Below are positions 10,879 to 20,575 of a stretch of 64,000 nt of DNA, piece after piece. The notes beneath the pieces were generated by a model. The model was not told the origin of the DNA, searched no databases, and saw only the letters and a program-made list of their open reading frames with translations. This DNA is from Piscinibacter defluvii (GTDB taxonomy: Bacteria; Pseudomonadota; Gammaproteobacteria; Burkholderiales; Burkholderiaceae_C): contig NZ_RCHJ01000006.1 in the NCBI RefSeq assembly GCF_004011805.1, positions 124,001-188,000 of the forward strand, in the 5' to 3' direction. The stretch's first letter is position 1. Each line of letters opens with the position of its first letter. A program made the position numbers and the translations under genes.

Positions 10879-12357
10879 ATGACTTCACCCGACTCCCCCC
10901 TGGCCCGCCTGGCCGACCCGGGCCTGCTGCGCGTCGACGCGCTGATCGGTGCCGACTGGGTCGGCAGCGCCGAGCGCTTCGGCGTCGCCGACCCGGCCAC
11001 CGGGCTGACCCTCGCCGCCGTCGCGCGGCATGGCGCGGAATCCACACACGCCGCGATCGCTGCTGCCGAGGCTGCCGGTGCCGCGTGGCGTGCCACGCCC
11101 GCGAAGGCGCGCGCCGAACTGCTGAAGCGCTGGACGGCGCTGATCCATGCCCACGCCGAGGACCTGGCCGTGATCATGACGGCCGAGCAGGGCAAGCCGC
11201 TCGCCGAAGCGCGCGCCGAGGTCGGCTTCGGCGCCAGCTTCGTCGAGTGGTTCGCCGAGGAGGCGCGCCGCGTCTACGGCGAGACCATCCCGACCACCGA
11301 CAACGACAAGCGCTACCTCGTGCTGCGCCAGCCGGTCGGTGTCTGCGCCGCGATCACGCCGTGGAACTTCCCGATCGCGATGATCACGCGCAAGGTCGCT
11401 CCGGCGCTCGCCGCCGGCTGCACCGTGGTGGTCAAGCCGGCCGAGCAGACGCCGCTCAGCGCACTCGCGCTCGGCGAGCTCGCGCGCCGCGCGGGCCTGC
11501 CGCCAGGCGTGCTGAACATCGTCACCGGCGACCGCGCCGGTTCGGTCGAGATCGGCCGCGCGCTGTGCGAGAGCGACATCGTGCGCCACCTGTCCTTCAC
11601 CGGCAGCACCGAGGTCGGGCGCATCCTGATGCGGCAATGCGCCCCGACGATCAAGAAGCTCGGCCTCGAGCTCGGCGGCAACGCCCCCTTCATCGTGTTC
11701 GACGATGCCGACCTCGACGCCGCCGTCGAGGGCGCCCTGGTCAGCAAGTACCGCAACGCCGGCCAGACCTGCGTGTGCGCGAACCGGCTCTACGTGCAGA
11801 ACGGCGTCTACGAGCGTTTCGTCGCCAGGCTCGCGGAGCGGGCCGGCGCGATCCGCGTCGGCAACGGCTTCGAGCCCGGCGTGCAGCAGGGGCCGCTGAT
11901 CGACGCGGAGGCGCTGCACAAGGTCGAGGCGCATGTGGCCGACGCGCTGGCCCACGGCGCGCGCCTCGTGACCGGCGGGCGGCGTGTCGGCGAGCGCAGC
12001 TACGCACCCACCGTGCTGGCCGACGCGACGAGCCACATGCTGTGCGCGCGCGAGGAGACCTTCGGCCCGGTGGCGCCGGTGTTCCGCTTCGAGACCGAGG
12101 CGGAGGCGATCGCGCTGGCCAATGCGACCGAGTTCGGCCTGGCGAGCTACTTCTACAGCCGCGACGTCGGCCGCATCTTCCGCGTCGGCGAGGCGCTCGA
12201 GTACGGCATGGTCGGCGTCAACACCGGCCTGATCTCGACCGCCGAGGTGCCCTTCGGCGGCGTCAAGCAGTCGGGCCTGGGCCGCGAGGGCTCGCGCCAC
12301 GGCATCGAGGAGTACGTCGAGACCAAGTACCTGTGCCTGGGCGGCATCGCCGGCTGA
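10879..12357 (+). CDS. NAD(P)-dependent aldehyde dehydrogenase, GabD type
   Basis: 492-residue aldehyde dehydrogenase resembling succinate-semialdehyde dehydrogenase. It has ITPWNFPIAM, FTGSTEVGR, the catalytic Glu in LELGGNAPF and the catalytic Cys in GQTCVCANR. In this operon it would oxidise the aldehyde released by the aldolase (glycolaldehyde, lactaldehyde or a semialdehyde) rather than GABA-derived succinate semialdehyde. That reassignment is inference from context. Confidence 0.88.
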   Translation: MTSPDSPLARLADPGLLRVDALIGADWVGSAERFGVADPATGLTLAAVARHGAESTHAAIAAAEAAGAAWRATPAKARAELLKRWTALIHAHAEDLAVIMTAEQGKPLAEARAEVGFGASFVEWFAEEARRVYGETIPTTDNDKRYLVLRQPVGVCAAITPWNFPIAMITRKVAPALAAGCTVVVKPAEQTPLSALALGELARRAGLPPGVLNIVTGDRAGSVEIGRALCESDIVRHLSFTGSTEVGRILMRQCAPTIKKLGLELGGNAPFIVFDDADLDAAVEGALVSKYRNAGQTCVCANRLYVQNGVYERFVARLAERAGAIRVGNGFEPGVQQGPLIDAEALHKVEAHVADALAHGARLVTGGRRVGERSYAPTVLADATSHMLCAREETFGPVAPVFRFETEAEAIALANATEFGLASYFYSRDVGRIFRVGEALEYGMVGVNTGLISTAEVPFGGVKQSGLGREGSRHGIEEYVETKYLCLGGIAG

Positions 12358-12404
12358 CGCGATGTGGCACCTCTTGCCAACCAGCGCTGCGCGGGCCGGG
12401 CGCC

Positions 12405-12474
12405 GGGCCGCTCCCAAGCCGGCCCGCATCCCCTCGGGGGATCGTCCGGCGTACCCGTCGGACGAGGGGCTGTC
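12405..12474 (+). repeat. GC-rich intergenic repeat, copy 1
   Basis: In the 117-nt gap before glpK, GGGCCGCTCCCAAGCCGGCC (12405-12424) is followed by the self-complementary CCCCTCGGGGG (12430-12440). A second dyad, TCGTCCG/CGGACGA, lies just before the glpK start. A diverged copy lies on the opposite strand at 33069-33131. I take it to be a dispersed intergenic hairpin element of the kind common in Rubrivivax/Leptothrix-type genomes. It could act as a transcription attenuator. Confidence 0.6.
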
Positions 12475-13968
12475 ATGACCTACCTGCTGGCCCTGGACCA
12501 GGGCACCTCGAGCTCGCGCAGCGTGCTGTTCGACCGCGACGGCCGTGTCGTCGCGATGGCGCAGCGCGAGCTGCCGCAGCGTTTCCCGCAGCCCGGCTGG
12601 GTCGAACACGACCCGCACCGCATCTGGGCCGACCAGCTCGCGACGGCGCGTGAGGCGCTCGCCCAGGCCGGCGCGACGGCACGCGAGGTCGCCGCGATCG
12701 GCATCACCAACCAGCGCGAGACCACGCTGCTGTGGGACCGGCGCAGCGGCGAGCCGCTGCACCACGCGATCGTCTGGCAGGACCGGCGCGCGGAGCCGGT
12801 CTGCGCCGCGCTGCGCGCCCGGGGCCTCGCGCCGCGGGTGCAGTCGAGCACCGGGCTGGTGGTCGATGCCTACTTCTCGGGCCCCAAGCTGGCCTGGCTG
12901 CTCGAGCAGGTGCCGGGTGCACGGGCCGCGGCCGAGCGCGGCGAGCTGGCGTTCGGCACGGTCGACAGCTGGCTGCTGTGGCAGCTGACCGGCGGCCGCG
13001 TGCATGCCACCGACGTCAGCAACGCATCGCGCACGATGCTGTTCGACATCCACCGCCGCTGCTGGGACGACGAACTGCTCGCCGCGCTCGGCATCCCGGC
13101 CTCCGTGCTGCCGGCCGTGCGGCCATCCAGTCACCTCTACGGCGAGACCGACGCGGCGCTGTTCGGCCGCCCGATCGCCATCGGCGGCGTCGCCGGCGAC
13201 CAGCAGAGCGCGCTGTTCGGCCAGGCCTGCTTCGCGCCCGGCCTGGCCAAGAACACCTACGGCACGGGCTGCTTCCTGCTGATGCACACCGGTGCGCAGG
13301 CGTTGCGCTCGGGCACCGGCCTGCTGACCAGCTGCGCGGCACAACCGGACGAGCGCGCCGGCTACGCGCTCGAAGGCAGCGTGTTCGTCGGCGGCGCGGT
13401 GGTGCAGTGGCTGCGCGACGGGCTCGGCGCGATCCGTTCGAGCACCGAGGTGCAGGCGCTGGCCGAGAGCGTGCCCGACAGCGGCGGCGTGGTGCTGGTG
13501 CCGGCCTTCACCGGACTCGGCGCCCCCTACTGGAATGCGCAGGCGCGCGGCAGCATCGTCGGCCTGAGCCGCGGCAGCACGGTGGCCCACATCGCCCGGG
13601 CCGCGCTCGAGAGCGTCGCCTTCCAGAGCGCTGCGCTGCTCGACGCGATGGCACACGACGTGCGCGCCGCCGGCGGCGCCCCGCTGGCCGAGCTGCGCGT
13701 GGACGGCGGCGCGTCAGTCAACCCGCTGCTGATGCAGTTCCAGGCCGACCTGCTGGGCATCCCGGTGGTGCGGCCCGAGATGATCGAGACCACCGCGCTC
13801 GGCGCGGCCTACCTGGCCGGCCTCGCCGCGGGTGTCTACCGCAGTCTGGACGAGCTGAGCGCCTTGTGGCGCGCCGGCCGGCGCTTCGAGCCGACACTGC
13901 CGCGCGAGCGCGCCGCCGAGCTGATGGCGCGCTGGGACCACGCGGTGCGCCAGACCGTGGCGGCGTGA
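12475..13968 (+). CDS. glpK: Glycerol kinase
   Basis: 497-residue FGGY kinase that phosphorylates glycerol to sn-glycerol 3-phosphate. Diagnostic GlpK segments are visible: [57 protein letters not shown] and [17 protein letters not shown]. Length and motifs match glycerol kinase rather than xylulokinase or erythritol kinase. The ATG is fixed by [11 protein letters not shown]. It ends overlapping the next start. No glpF or glpR is nearby, so glycerol probably arises inside the cell or enters by the ABC importer. Confidence 0.93.
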   Translation: MTYLLALDQGTSSSRSVLFDRDGRVVAMAQRELPQRFPQPGWVEHDPHRIWADQLATAREALAQAGATAREVAAIGITNQRETTLLWDRRSGEPLHHAIVWQDRRAEPVCAALRARGLAPRVQSSTGLVVDAYFSGPKLAWLLEQVPGARAAAERGELAFGTVDSWLLWQLTGGRVHATDVSNASRTMLFDIHRRCWDDELLAALGIPASVLPAVRPSSHLYGETDAALFGRPIAIGGVAGDQQSALFGQACFAPGLAKNTYGTGCFLLMHTGAQALRSGTGLLTSCAAQPDERAGYALEGSVFVGGAVVQWLRDGLGAIRSSTEVQALAESVPDSGGVVLVPAFTGLGAPYWNAQARGSIVGLSRGSTVAHIARAALESVAFQSAALLDAMAHDVRAAGGAPLAELRVDGGASVNPLLMQFQADLLGIPVVRPEMIETTALGAAYLAGLAAGVYRSLDELSALWRAGRRFEPTLPRERAAELMARWDHAVRQTVAA

Positions 13969-14738
13969 TGGAACTGTCCGCCTGGGAACTGCAGTTCGCG
14001 TTCGTCGGCTGCGTCGCGGTGGCCACCTACGTGCAGAACCTGACCGGCTTCGCGTTCGGGCTGATCCTGCTCGGCCTGGTCAGCGTGCTGCGCCTCGCGT
14101 CGGTGCCCGACGCCGCCAACGCGGCGACGCTGCTGACGCTGGCCAACACCGTGTCCTACCTGCGGTTGCACCCGCTGCAGCCGCAGTGGCGCGTCGTCAC
14201 GCCGGCGATCGTGCCGAGCCTGCTCGGGGTGGCCGCCGGCGTCGCGCTGCTCGCCTGGCTGAGCAGCAACGCGGCACTGGCGCTGCGCGGCCTGCTCGGC
14301 GTCGCGATCGTCGCCTGCGCGCTGCTGCTGCTGGTCAGCGCGACGCCTCGCGCACAGCTGTCGAGCCGCGCCAGTTTCCGGGCGATCGGCGCGTTGTCGG
14401 GCCTGATGGGCGGGCTGTTCTCCAGCGCCGGGCCGCCGCTGGTGTTCCACCTGTACCGACAGCCGCTGCCGCGCGACGTGGTGCAGCAGTGCCTGGTGCT
14501 GATGTTCGGCATCAACCAGCTGCTGCGTCTCGTGCTGATCCTGGCCGCCGGGCGCTTCACGACCCACTCCATCGTGCTCGGCCTGTCGGCCTTCCCGGTC
14601 GTCTACGCGGTGACCTGGTGGCAGCACCGGCACCCGCCGCAGATCAGCGCGGCCACGATCCGCCGCGCCACCGCGGGGTTGCTGATGCTGGCGGGCGGCT
14701 CGATGGTCGCGTCGCTGTGGCTACGGACCGGCGCGTAG
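13968..14738 (+). CDS. TauE/SafE-family membrane transporter
   Basis: 256-residue, very hydrophobic protein with about eight membrane segments and the two-repeat layout of the TauE/SafE (sulfite exporter-like) anion transporters. The start ATG overlaps the glpK stop by one base (TGATG). As the last gene of the operon it may export an organic anion formed by the pathway. The substrate is unknown. Confidence 0.8.
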   Translation: MELSAWELQFAFVGCVAVATYVQNLTGFAFGLILLGLVSVLRLASVPDAANAATLLTLANTVSYLRLHPLQPQWRVVTPAIVPSLLGVAAGVALLAWLSSNAALALRGLLGVAIVACALLLLVSATPRAQLSSRASFRAIGALSGLMGGLFSSAGPPLVFHLYRQPLPRDVVQQCLVLMFGINQLLRLVLILAAGRFTTHSIVLGLSAFPVVYAVTWWQHRHPPQISAATIRRATAGLLMLAGGSMVASLWLRTGA

Positions 14739-14804
14739 CGTGGTCCCGCTTGCCATTGGCGAGCGCCCTCGTCGCGACGCAGGCCTGCACGGTAAAGCGG
14801 CGCG

Positions 14805-15746
14805 TCAGTGCGCCGTTGCGCGGCGGACCAGCATGTCGACGGTGCCGTCGTGGCAGAAGCCGAGCGCCTCGGCCTGCGGCGTTTGCAGCGGCGGGAAGGT
14901 CGCGAACAGGCGTTGCACCTGCTGCCGTGGTTCGTAGCGCACGAACGCGCGGCGCGTCTCGCCGTGGCGGCGGGCCAGCGCATCCACCACCGCGCCGATC
15001 GACAGGTGCAGCGCCGGCATCTGCACGACGCGACGCGCATCGAGCCGGGCCGTGTCGATCGCGGCGGCGTGCAGCAGGTTGTCGACGCAGGCCGCCACCG
15101 AGATCCACCAGGCCGTGCCATCCGCGCTGACCGGCAGCACGATGGCCTCCCCGGCCGCGAGCTTCCAGAACAGCTGGCTCATGAAGGCCGAGACCAGCCC
15201 CGCGCCGTCGCCGGGCCGCGCGACGACGCCGGGCAGCCGCAGCGAGCAGGCATCGACCCAGCCGCGCCGTGCCGCGTCGGCGACGAGCACCTCGGCGGCG
15301 AGCTTGTGCGCACCGTAGCTCATCGCCGGCCGCGGCGGCGTCTGCTCGTCGACGATCGCCGGCAGCGGATCGCCATAGACCGCGACGGTGCTCGTGAACA
15401 CCAGGCGCGGGCAGCCGCCCTGCTCGCGCAGCAAGGCGAGCAGACGCGCGGTCGCATCGAGGTTGACACGCCGGCCGAGGTCGGGCGCCGCTTCGGCGGC
15501 GCCGCCGGGCACGCTGGCGAGGTGGAACACCCGGTCCACCGGTTCGCGCAGCGCCTGCTCGAGGACTTCGGCATCGGCGATCGACCCGGACACCGACCGC
15601 AGCCGCGAGTCCTCGGGCAGATCGTCCAGCGCGAGGTCGAGCGCGACCAGCCGATCGACGCGCCGGCCGTCGAGCCCCGTGTCGAGCAGCCGCGCGACGA
15701 GCACGCGGCCGATGAAGCCGCCGGCCCCGGTGACGAGCACCTGCAT
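14805..15746 (-). CDS. NAD-dependent epimerase/dehydratase (D-erythronate dehydrogenase-like)
   Basis: 313-residue extended SDR. The NAD site is VTGAGGFIGRVL at the N-terminus, with the active-site Ser in FTSTVAVYGD and Tyr/Lys in SYGAHK. The DLGRRVNLDATARLL and GDGAGLVSAF segments resemble D-erythronate dehydrogenase (DenD) and related acid-sugar dehydrogenases. It is the last gene of the long minus-strand operon and converges on the sugar-acid operon, 66 nt from the tauE stop. The exact substrate is unknown. An aldonate 2-dehydrogenase is my best guess. Confidence 0.78.
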   Translation of the reverse strand: MQVLVTGAGGFIGRVLVARLLDTGLDGRRVDRLVALDLALDDLPEDSRLRSVSGSIADAEVLEQALREPVDRVFHLASVPGGAAEAAPDLGRRVNLDATARLLALLREQGGCPRLVFTSTVAVYGDPLPAIVDEQTPPRPAMSYGAHKLAAEVLVADAARRGWVDACSLRLPGVVARPGDGAGLVSAFMSQLFWKLAAGEAIVLPVSADGTAWWISVAACVDNLLHAAAIDTARLDARRVVQMPALHLSIGAVVDALARRHGETRRAFVRYEPRQQVQRLFATFPPLQTPQAEALGFCHDGTVDMLVRRATAH

Positions 15747-15758
15747 GCCGAGCCCCCG

Positions 15759-16739
15759 TCAGCCGCGCACGACGCGCTGCTCGATCGCGCCGAACGGACC
15801 CTCGCGTCCGTCGGGGAACATCGCCTGCATGCGCACGCGATCGGCAAAGCGCATGAAGCCGGTGCGAACCGCGCCCTCGTCGATCTTCTCGATCACGCGG
15901 CGTTCGGCAATGCACGCCGAGCCGGCGGCGCGCGCGACGTTCGACACCGTGCCCGAGCCGACGATCGTGCCCGCCGACAGCCGCCGCGTGCGCGCCGCAT
16001 GCGCGACGAGCTGGCCGAAGTGGAAGTTCATCTCGCGCCCGTCCGGTTCGCCGAAACGTTCGCCGTTCCACTGCACGTGCAGCGGCATCGCGACGAGGCC
16101 GTGCTGCCAGGCATCGCCCAGTTCGTCGGGCGTCACCGCGACCGGCGCGAACGCGGTCGAGGGCTTGGCCTGCAGGAAGCCGAAGCCGGTCTTCATCTCG
16201 TGAGGCCCCAGCGCGCGCAGGCTCCAGTCGTTCAGCTGCACGACGAGGCGGACGCAGCCGAGCGCGGCCTCGGGCGACACGCCCATGGGCACCGCGCCGC
16301 AGACGACGCCGTACTCGCCCTCGAAGTCGATGCCGTGTGCCTCGTCGGGCAGCGGCACGTCGTCGTGCGGGCCGAGGAAGTCGTCGCTCGCGCCCTGGTA
16401 CATCACCGGCACGGTGTCGAAGTCCGGGATCGGCGGCGTGTTGAAGGCCTGCTCCATCAGCCGGCCGTGGTTCAGGAAGGCCGAGCCGTCGAGCCACTGC
16501 GGGCTGCGCGGCAGCGGCGCGGCGCAGGCCTGCGGGTCGAATCCGATCGCACCGGCGGCGCTGCCGGCATCGAGCGCGTCCTGCACCTCCTGCAGCGCGG
16601 GCTGCACCGCGTCCCAGCGCTGCAGTGCATCGAGCAGGCAGGGCGCGATGTGCGGCACGGCGGCCGCGCGGGTGCCGTCGTGCGAGACGACGACGAGGCG
16701 GCCGTCGAGCGAGCCGTCCTTGAGGGTGGCGAAGCGCAT
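15759..16739 (-). CDS. Fumarylacetoacetate hydrolase (FAH) family enzyme
   Basis: 326-residue FAH-fold enzyme. The metal ligands lie in DFEGEYGVVCG (two Glu) and LNDWSLRA (Asp), with the active-site Lys in GFGFLQAKPSTAF. The FAH fold includes C-C hydrolases for acylpyruvates and hydratases and decarboxylases of meta-cleavage pathways. In an operon with an extradiol-type dioxygenase it is likely to process a ring-cleavage product. The N-terminal ~100 residues form the smaller FAH N-domain. Confidence 0.85.
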   Translation of the reverse strand: MRFATLKDGSLDGRLVVVSHDGTRAAAVPHIAPCLLDALQRWDAVQPALQEVQDALDAGSAAGAIGFDPQACAAPLPRSPQWLDGSAFLNHGRLMEQAFNTPPIPDFDTVPVMYQGASDDFLGPHDDVPLPDEAHGIDFEGEYGVVCGAVPMGVSPEAALGCVRLVVQLNDWSLRALGPHEMKTGFGFLQAKPSTAFAPVAVTPDELGDAWQHGLVAMPLHVQWNGERFGEPDGREMNFHFGQLVAHAARTRRLSAGTIVGSGTVSNVARAAGSACIAERRVIEKIDEGAVRTGFMRFADRVRMQAMFPDGREGPFGAIEQRVVRG

Positions 16740-16749
16740 GGCGGCTCCC

Positions 16750-17331
16750 TCAGGCGCGCCGCGCGAGCGCCGCGGCGATCTCGGGGTCGTACCGGCCGTC
16801 GACCAGCACGAACAGCATCCGGCACGGCCGGCCCGATCGGTTCGCCCAGGCGTGGTTGGTGCCGCGCTGCACGACCACGCTGCCGGGCCGCAGCAGGGCC
16901 TCGCCGGCGTCCAGCACCAGCGTCATCTCGCCGTCGATGACGATGCCGTAGTCGATCGACTCGGTGCGGTGCATCAGCGGATGCGGCGAGTCGCGCCGCA
17001 CCGTCGAGGCCGCGGCATCGCCGGCCTGGGTGAAGGCGTCCTGCATGCGGGCCGCGCCATGGGCGAGGAAGTCCTCGGTGTCCGGCGGGATGTCGACGAA
17101 GCGGATGCGCGTGCCCTGCTTCGGCGGCGGCAGCTTCAACGGGCCGACGGTGGGATCGGCGCCGTTGTCCACCGGCGCCGGCGTCGCGCGTGTCTCCCAC
17201 ACCTCGTGGAACATGGTGCCCGGGATGGCCTGGATCTCGACGACGGTGGGCAGCGGCCCGTCGCTGGCGACGATCGCGCGGCCATCGGCATCGTGGCCGG
17301 TGACGACGCGGTGGATGGGGGGAAAGGACAC
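16750..17331 (-). CDS. Cupin-domain protein
   Basis: 193-residue protein with a C-terminal cupin barrel. The first motif covers HRTESIDYGIVIDGEMTLVL and the second PGSVVVQRGTNHAWANRS, with conserved His and Glu as potential metal ligands. It lies 10 nt upstream of the FAH gene in the same operon. Single-domain cupins of this type are found as isomerases, dioxygenases or small-molecule sensors in aromatic catabolic operons. I cannot choose between these roles. Confidence 0.8.
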   Translation of the reverse strand: MSFPPIHRVVTGHDADGRAIVASDGPLPTVVEIQAIPGTMFHEVWETRATPAPVDNGADPTVGPLKLPPPKQGTRIRFVDIPPDTEDFLAHGAARMQDAFTQAGDAAASTVRRDSPHPLMHRTESIDYGIVIDGEMTLVLDAGEALLRPGSVVVQRGTNHAWANRSGRPCRMLFVLVDGRYDPEIAAALARRA

Positions 17332-17394
17332 GGGGGGATCTCCGGTGGATGGTGGGGTCTGCTTGATGTGCGCGGGAAGCGGCGAAGCGGCCGC

Positions 17395-18591
17395 TCAGCG
17401 CCGCAAGCGCCCTTCGCCGTCGAGCAGGGTGATCTCGACGAAGGGCCGCGGCTGGCGCTGCGCCGGGCCGAACTGCACCTTCAGCCCCGGCAGCTCGAAC
17501 GCGCGCGTGGCCAGCGACTGCAGCAGGCAGGCACGCCCGGCCTCGCGGCCGCAGGCGCGCAGGGCCTCGTGGATGACGCGCGTGGCCGCATAGGCTTCCA
17601 GCGAGGGATGGCCGCCCGGCATGGCCACGTGCGCCCCGGGCGCCTCCTGTGCCGTCAGCGCACGCTGGTACTCGGCCACCAGCGGATGCAGCACGTTGCC
17701 CGGATGCGGCACCACCTGCGTCACCAGCAGGCCCGCCAGCGGATGCGGCCCGCGGCTGCCCGGCGGCCGCGCGGCCAGCGCGGCCCCGGCCTCGCTGAAC
17801 ACGAGGTAGTGCGTGGCGCAGGGCTGGGCGCGTGCGGCGGCCAGCGCGGCCCCGGCCTGCAAAGCATCGAGGGCCAGGATGACGGCCTCGGGCCGCTGCG
17901 CGCAGACCTGGTCGACCACGCGTCGCACGTCGGCGGGCGTGGCGCGTTCGGCCAGGCGTTCGCTGGCCACCGGCCGGATCGCGATGCGTGTCAGCTCGAA
18001 CAGCACGCGCTCGCCGCCGGACTCGCCCTGCGCATCGGCCTGCGCGATCAGTGCGTAGCGGCTCACGCCCAGCGTGTCCAGGTGCAGCAGCGCCGCGCTG
18101 GCCTCTTCGGCCGCGCCGGCGCGCAGGTGGAAGACGCCGGGGCGCGGCGGATCGCGCAGCGGCTCCGCGCCCGTGGCCGGCCCCACCAGTGCGGCGCGTG
18201 GGGCCTCGCCCGCGGCCGGAGCCAGCACCTCCGCCACCGCGGCGGTGGCGCGCGCCCCGCGCACCCCCGTGAGGGCCACCGCGCCACGCGCCAGCAGCAG
18301 CCGTGCATTGGCCGCGGCGCGATGCGGGTCGCCGCCATCGTCCAGCGCCAGCAGTTCCAGCGGCCGGCCGGCCACGCCGCCGCCCGCGTTGGCGCGCGCC
18401 ACGGCCAGCTGCGCACCATGGCGCAGCCCCAGGCCGTAGGCTGCATCAGGACCGGTCAGCGGCGCCGTCAGGCCGATGGCCAGCGGCTGGGCTTGCGCGC
18501 CCGCTGCCGCAGCGGCCAGCGTCAGCAGCAGCGCGACCAGCGAGCCCCCGCCCAGCGGCCGGCCGCGCAGCACGACGAGCGGGCGGTGCAC
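17395..18591 (-). CDS. Orphan ABC substrate-binding protein, Leu/Ile/Val family
   Basis: 398-residue type I periplasmic binding protein. It starts at a GTG (18591) two bases after the cyclase stop and carries a Sec signal peptide ending in AGAQAQP (about residue 35). The family pattern IGLTAPLTGPDAAYGLGLRHG follows. Such proteins bind amino acids or aromatic acids such as benzoates and phenylpropanoids. No Liv permease or ATPase is encoded in the window, so it must work with a distant transporter or serve as a sensor. The protein is unusually Ala/Arg-rich. Confidence 0.82.
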   Translation of the reverse strand: MHRPLVVLRGRPLGGGSLVALLLTLAAAAAGAQAQPLAIGLTAPLTGPDAAYGLGLRHGAQLAVARANAGGGVAGRPLELLALDDGGDPHRAAANARLLLARGAVALTGVRGARATAAVAEVLAPAAGEAPRAALVGPATGAEPLRDPPRPGVFHLRAGAAEEASAALLHLDTLGVSRYALIAQADAQGESGGERVLFELTRIAIRPVASERLAERATPADVRRVVDQVCAQRPEAVILALDALQAGAALAAARAQPCATHYLVFSEAGAALAARPPGSRGPHPLAGLLVTQVVPHPGNVLHPLVAEYQRALTAQEAPGAHVAMPGGHPSLEAYAATRVIHEALRACGREAGRACLLQSLATRAFELPGLKVQFGPAQRQPRPFVEITLLDGEGRLRR

Positions 18592-18593
18592 CC

Positions 18594-19388
18594 TCAGTCC
18601 TCGAAGATCGCTACCGCGCGCGTCCAGCCGGCACTGGCGCCGCGGATCTTGTGCGGGAAGCAGCTGATGGTGAAGCCGTGGGCGGGCAACGCCTCCAGGT
18701 TGTGCAGCTTCTCCAGGTGGCAGTAGCCGATGTCGCGGCCGGCCTTGTGGCCTTCCCAGATCAGCGCCTTGTTGCCGGTCTCGGCCACGCGCTGAGCGGT
18801 GTAGGAGAACGGCGCGTCCCAGCTCCAGGCGTCGGTGCCGGTCAGTCGCACGCCGCGTTCGAGCAAGTACATCGTCGCCTCGTAGCCCATGCCGCAGCCG
18901 GCGCCGAGGTAGTCCGGGTTGCCGTAGCGCGAGCCGGCGCGTGTGTTGACGACGACGATGTCCAGCGGCTGCAGCGTGTGGCCGATGCGTTCCAGTTCGG
19001 CCTCGACATCGGCCGCGGTCGCGACGTAGCCGTCGGGGAGGTGGCGGAAGTCGAGCTTGACGCCGGGCTGGAAGCACCACTCGAGCGGCACCTGGTCGAT
19101 CGTGATCGACGGGCGCGCGCCGCCGAGCTTGGCGTCCTGCGTCGAATGGAAGTGCCAGGGCGCGTCGAGGTGCGTGCCGTTGTGCGTGGTCAGCGTCACC
19201 CACTCGGCCGCGGCGGCCTCGCCGTCGGGGTAGTCCTCGGGGCGCGTGCCCGGCAGCATCGCCATGAACTCGGGCAGCGTGTCGGCGTGTTTCTGGTAGG
19301 TGATCTTCGGCGCCAGCGGCGGCGGGTCGGACAGCACGTCGTTCTCGAGGTAGATCGAGAGGTCGACGAAACGGCGGCAGGGTTTCAT
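18594..19388 (-). CDS. Cyclase/kynurenine formamidase-like metal-dependent hydrolase
   Basis: 264-residue member of the cyclase (KynB-like) family. The metal-binding signature HNGTHLDAPWHFH (HxGTHxDxPxH) is intact. These enzymes hydrolyse amides, lactones or cyclic intermediates. The start ATG at 19388 overlaps the MFS gene's stop (ATGA), so the two are coupled. A hydrolase here could open a lactone or formamide intermediate of the aromatic pathway. Confidence 0.85.
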   Translation of the reverse strand: MKPCRRFVDLSIYLENDVLSDPPPLAPKITYQKHADTLPEFMAMLPGTRPEDYPDGEAAAAEWVTLTTHNGTHLDAPWHFHSTQDAKLGGARPSITIDQVPLEWCFQPGVKLDFRHLPDGYVATAADVEAELERIGHTLQPLDIVVVNTRAGSRYGNPDYLGAGCGMGYEATMYLLERGVRLTGTDAWSWDAPFSYTAQRVAETGNKALIWEGHKAGRDIGYCHLEKLHNLEALPAHGFTISCFPHKIRGASAGWTRAVAIFED

Positions 19389-20551
19389 GCGAGGACGCTC
19401 CGCGCGGGGGCACCTGCCGGCGCGGGCAGCCGCGAGAAACAGGCGACGGCGAGCGCGGCAATCGCCGCGGCGGCGACGGCGAGGCTGCCGTAGCCGAAGG
19501 CCTTGACCAGCGTGCCGCCGAGGATGGGGCCGATCGCCGCGCCGGTCATCAGCATCGCCGGGGTCGCGGCGAGGGCGCGGCCGCTCGCATCCAGCCGCGC
19601 GAGCAGCCCGAAGCCGAAGGTGTGGGTGAAGATCATCACCGCGGCGAACACCGAGGCGGCCGCCGCGTACGGCGCGAACACGGTCGACTGCATGATCAGC
19701 GCGACGAGCAGGGCCTGCAGCACCGGCCCGCTGAGCAGCACCGCACGCGCCGACCAGCGCTTCTCGAGCAGCGCGGCGAGCGCGGCCGGCAGCAGGTTGA
19801 CGAGGCTCAGCGCGACCAGCACGCCGGCGACCGCCGCGGGCCCGAAGCCGCGGTCGCTGCCGACGCGCTCGAGGAAGGCGAAGGTCATCGCCTGCACCAG
19901 GCCCATGCAGGCGATGCCGACAATGCCGAACCAGACGGCGCGTGGCATCGGCGCGGCGGCGGCTGGCGCCGGCGCTGTCGAATCGCCCGCCGGCGCCGCG
20001 TCGGCCTGCGGGAAGGCGAACAGCGCCACGAACGCGGCGACCGCCATCACCGCCGCGAAGACGCGGAACAGCGCCACGCCGCCGACCGCTGCGAGCAGCG
20101 GCGGCACGACCGCGAAGAAGGCGATCGCGAACACGCCGAGCGCGATGCCGACGACCGCGAACAACCGGTGCGGGTTCGCGCTGCGCGCGATCGTGCCGTG
20201 CGTGACGCTCAGCGCGGCACCGGCGGCAAGACCGGCCAGCGCATGCAGCAGCGCCAGCGCCGCGAAGTCCTGCCGCAGCGAGGCACCGAAGAACGCCAGC
20301 CCCGCGACGGCGAACCCGACCGCGACGACCGCGCGCCGCGGCAACCGGCCGAAGCGCGGCGCGAGCGTCACGCTCGCGAGCACCGCCGCGGCGAGGAACA
20401 GCGTCGCCAGGCCGCCGGCCTGCTGCGGGTCGAAGCCGTACTGCCCGATCAGCGTGCCGACCCACAGCGGCAGCGCCACCAGGTCCACCATGCCGGCACA
20501 GTGCGCCACCATCAGCGCGGCGCGGCCCGGCCAGGAAGACGTCGTGATCAT
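19385..20551 (-). CDS. MFS transporter
   Basis: 388-residue hydrophobic protein with about 12 membrane segments and the short charged loop RFGRLPRRA after the second segment, as in the major facilitator superfamily. It lies in the catabolic operon between the flavin monooxygenase and the cyclase, so it may import the aromatic substrate or export an intermediate. The substrate is not predictable. Confidence 0.82.
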   Translation of the reverse strand: MITTSSWPGRAALMVAHCAGMVDLVALPLWVGTLIGQYGFDPQQAGGLATLFLAAAVLASVTLAPRFGRLPRRAVVAVGFAVAGLAFFGASLRQDFAALALLHALAGLAAGAALSVTHGTIARSANPHRLFAVVGIALGVFAIAFFAVVPPLLAAVGGVALFRVFAAVMAVAAFVALFAFPQADAAPAGDSTAPAPAAAAPMPRAVWFGIVGIACMGLVQAMTFAFLERVGSDRGFGPAAVAGVLVALSLVNLLPAALAALLEKRWSARAVLLSGPVLQALLVALIMQSTVFAPYAAAASVFAAVMIFTHTFGFGLLARLDASGRALAATPAMLMTGAAIGPILGGTLVKAFGYGSLAVAAAAIAALAVACFSRLPAPAGAPARSVLA

Positions 20552-20575
20552 TGGCTTGTCTCCTCGTGGCCGCGC

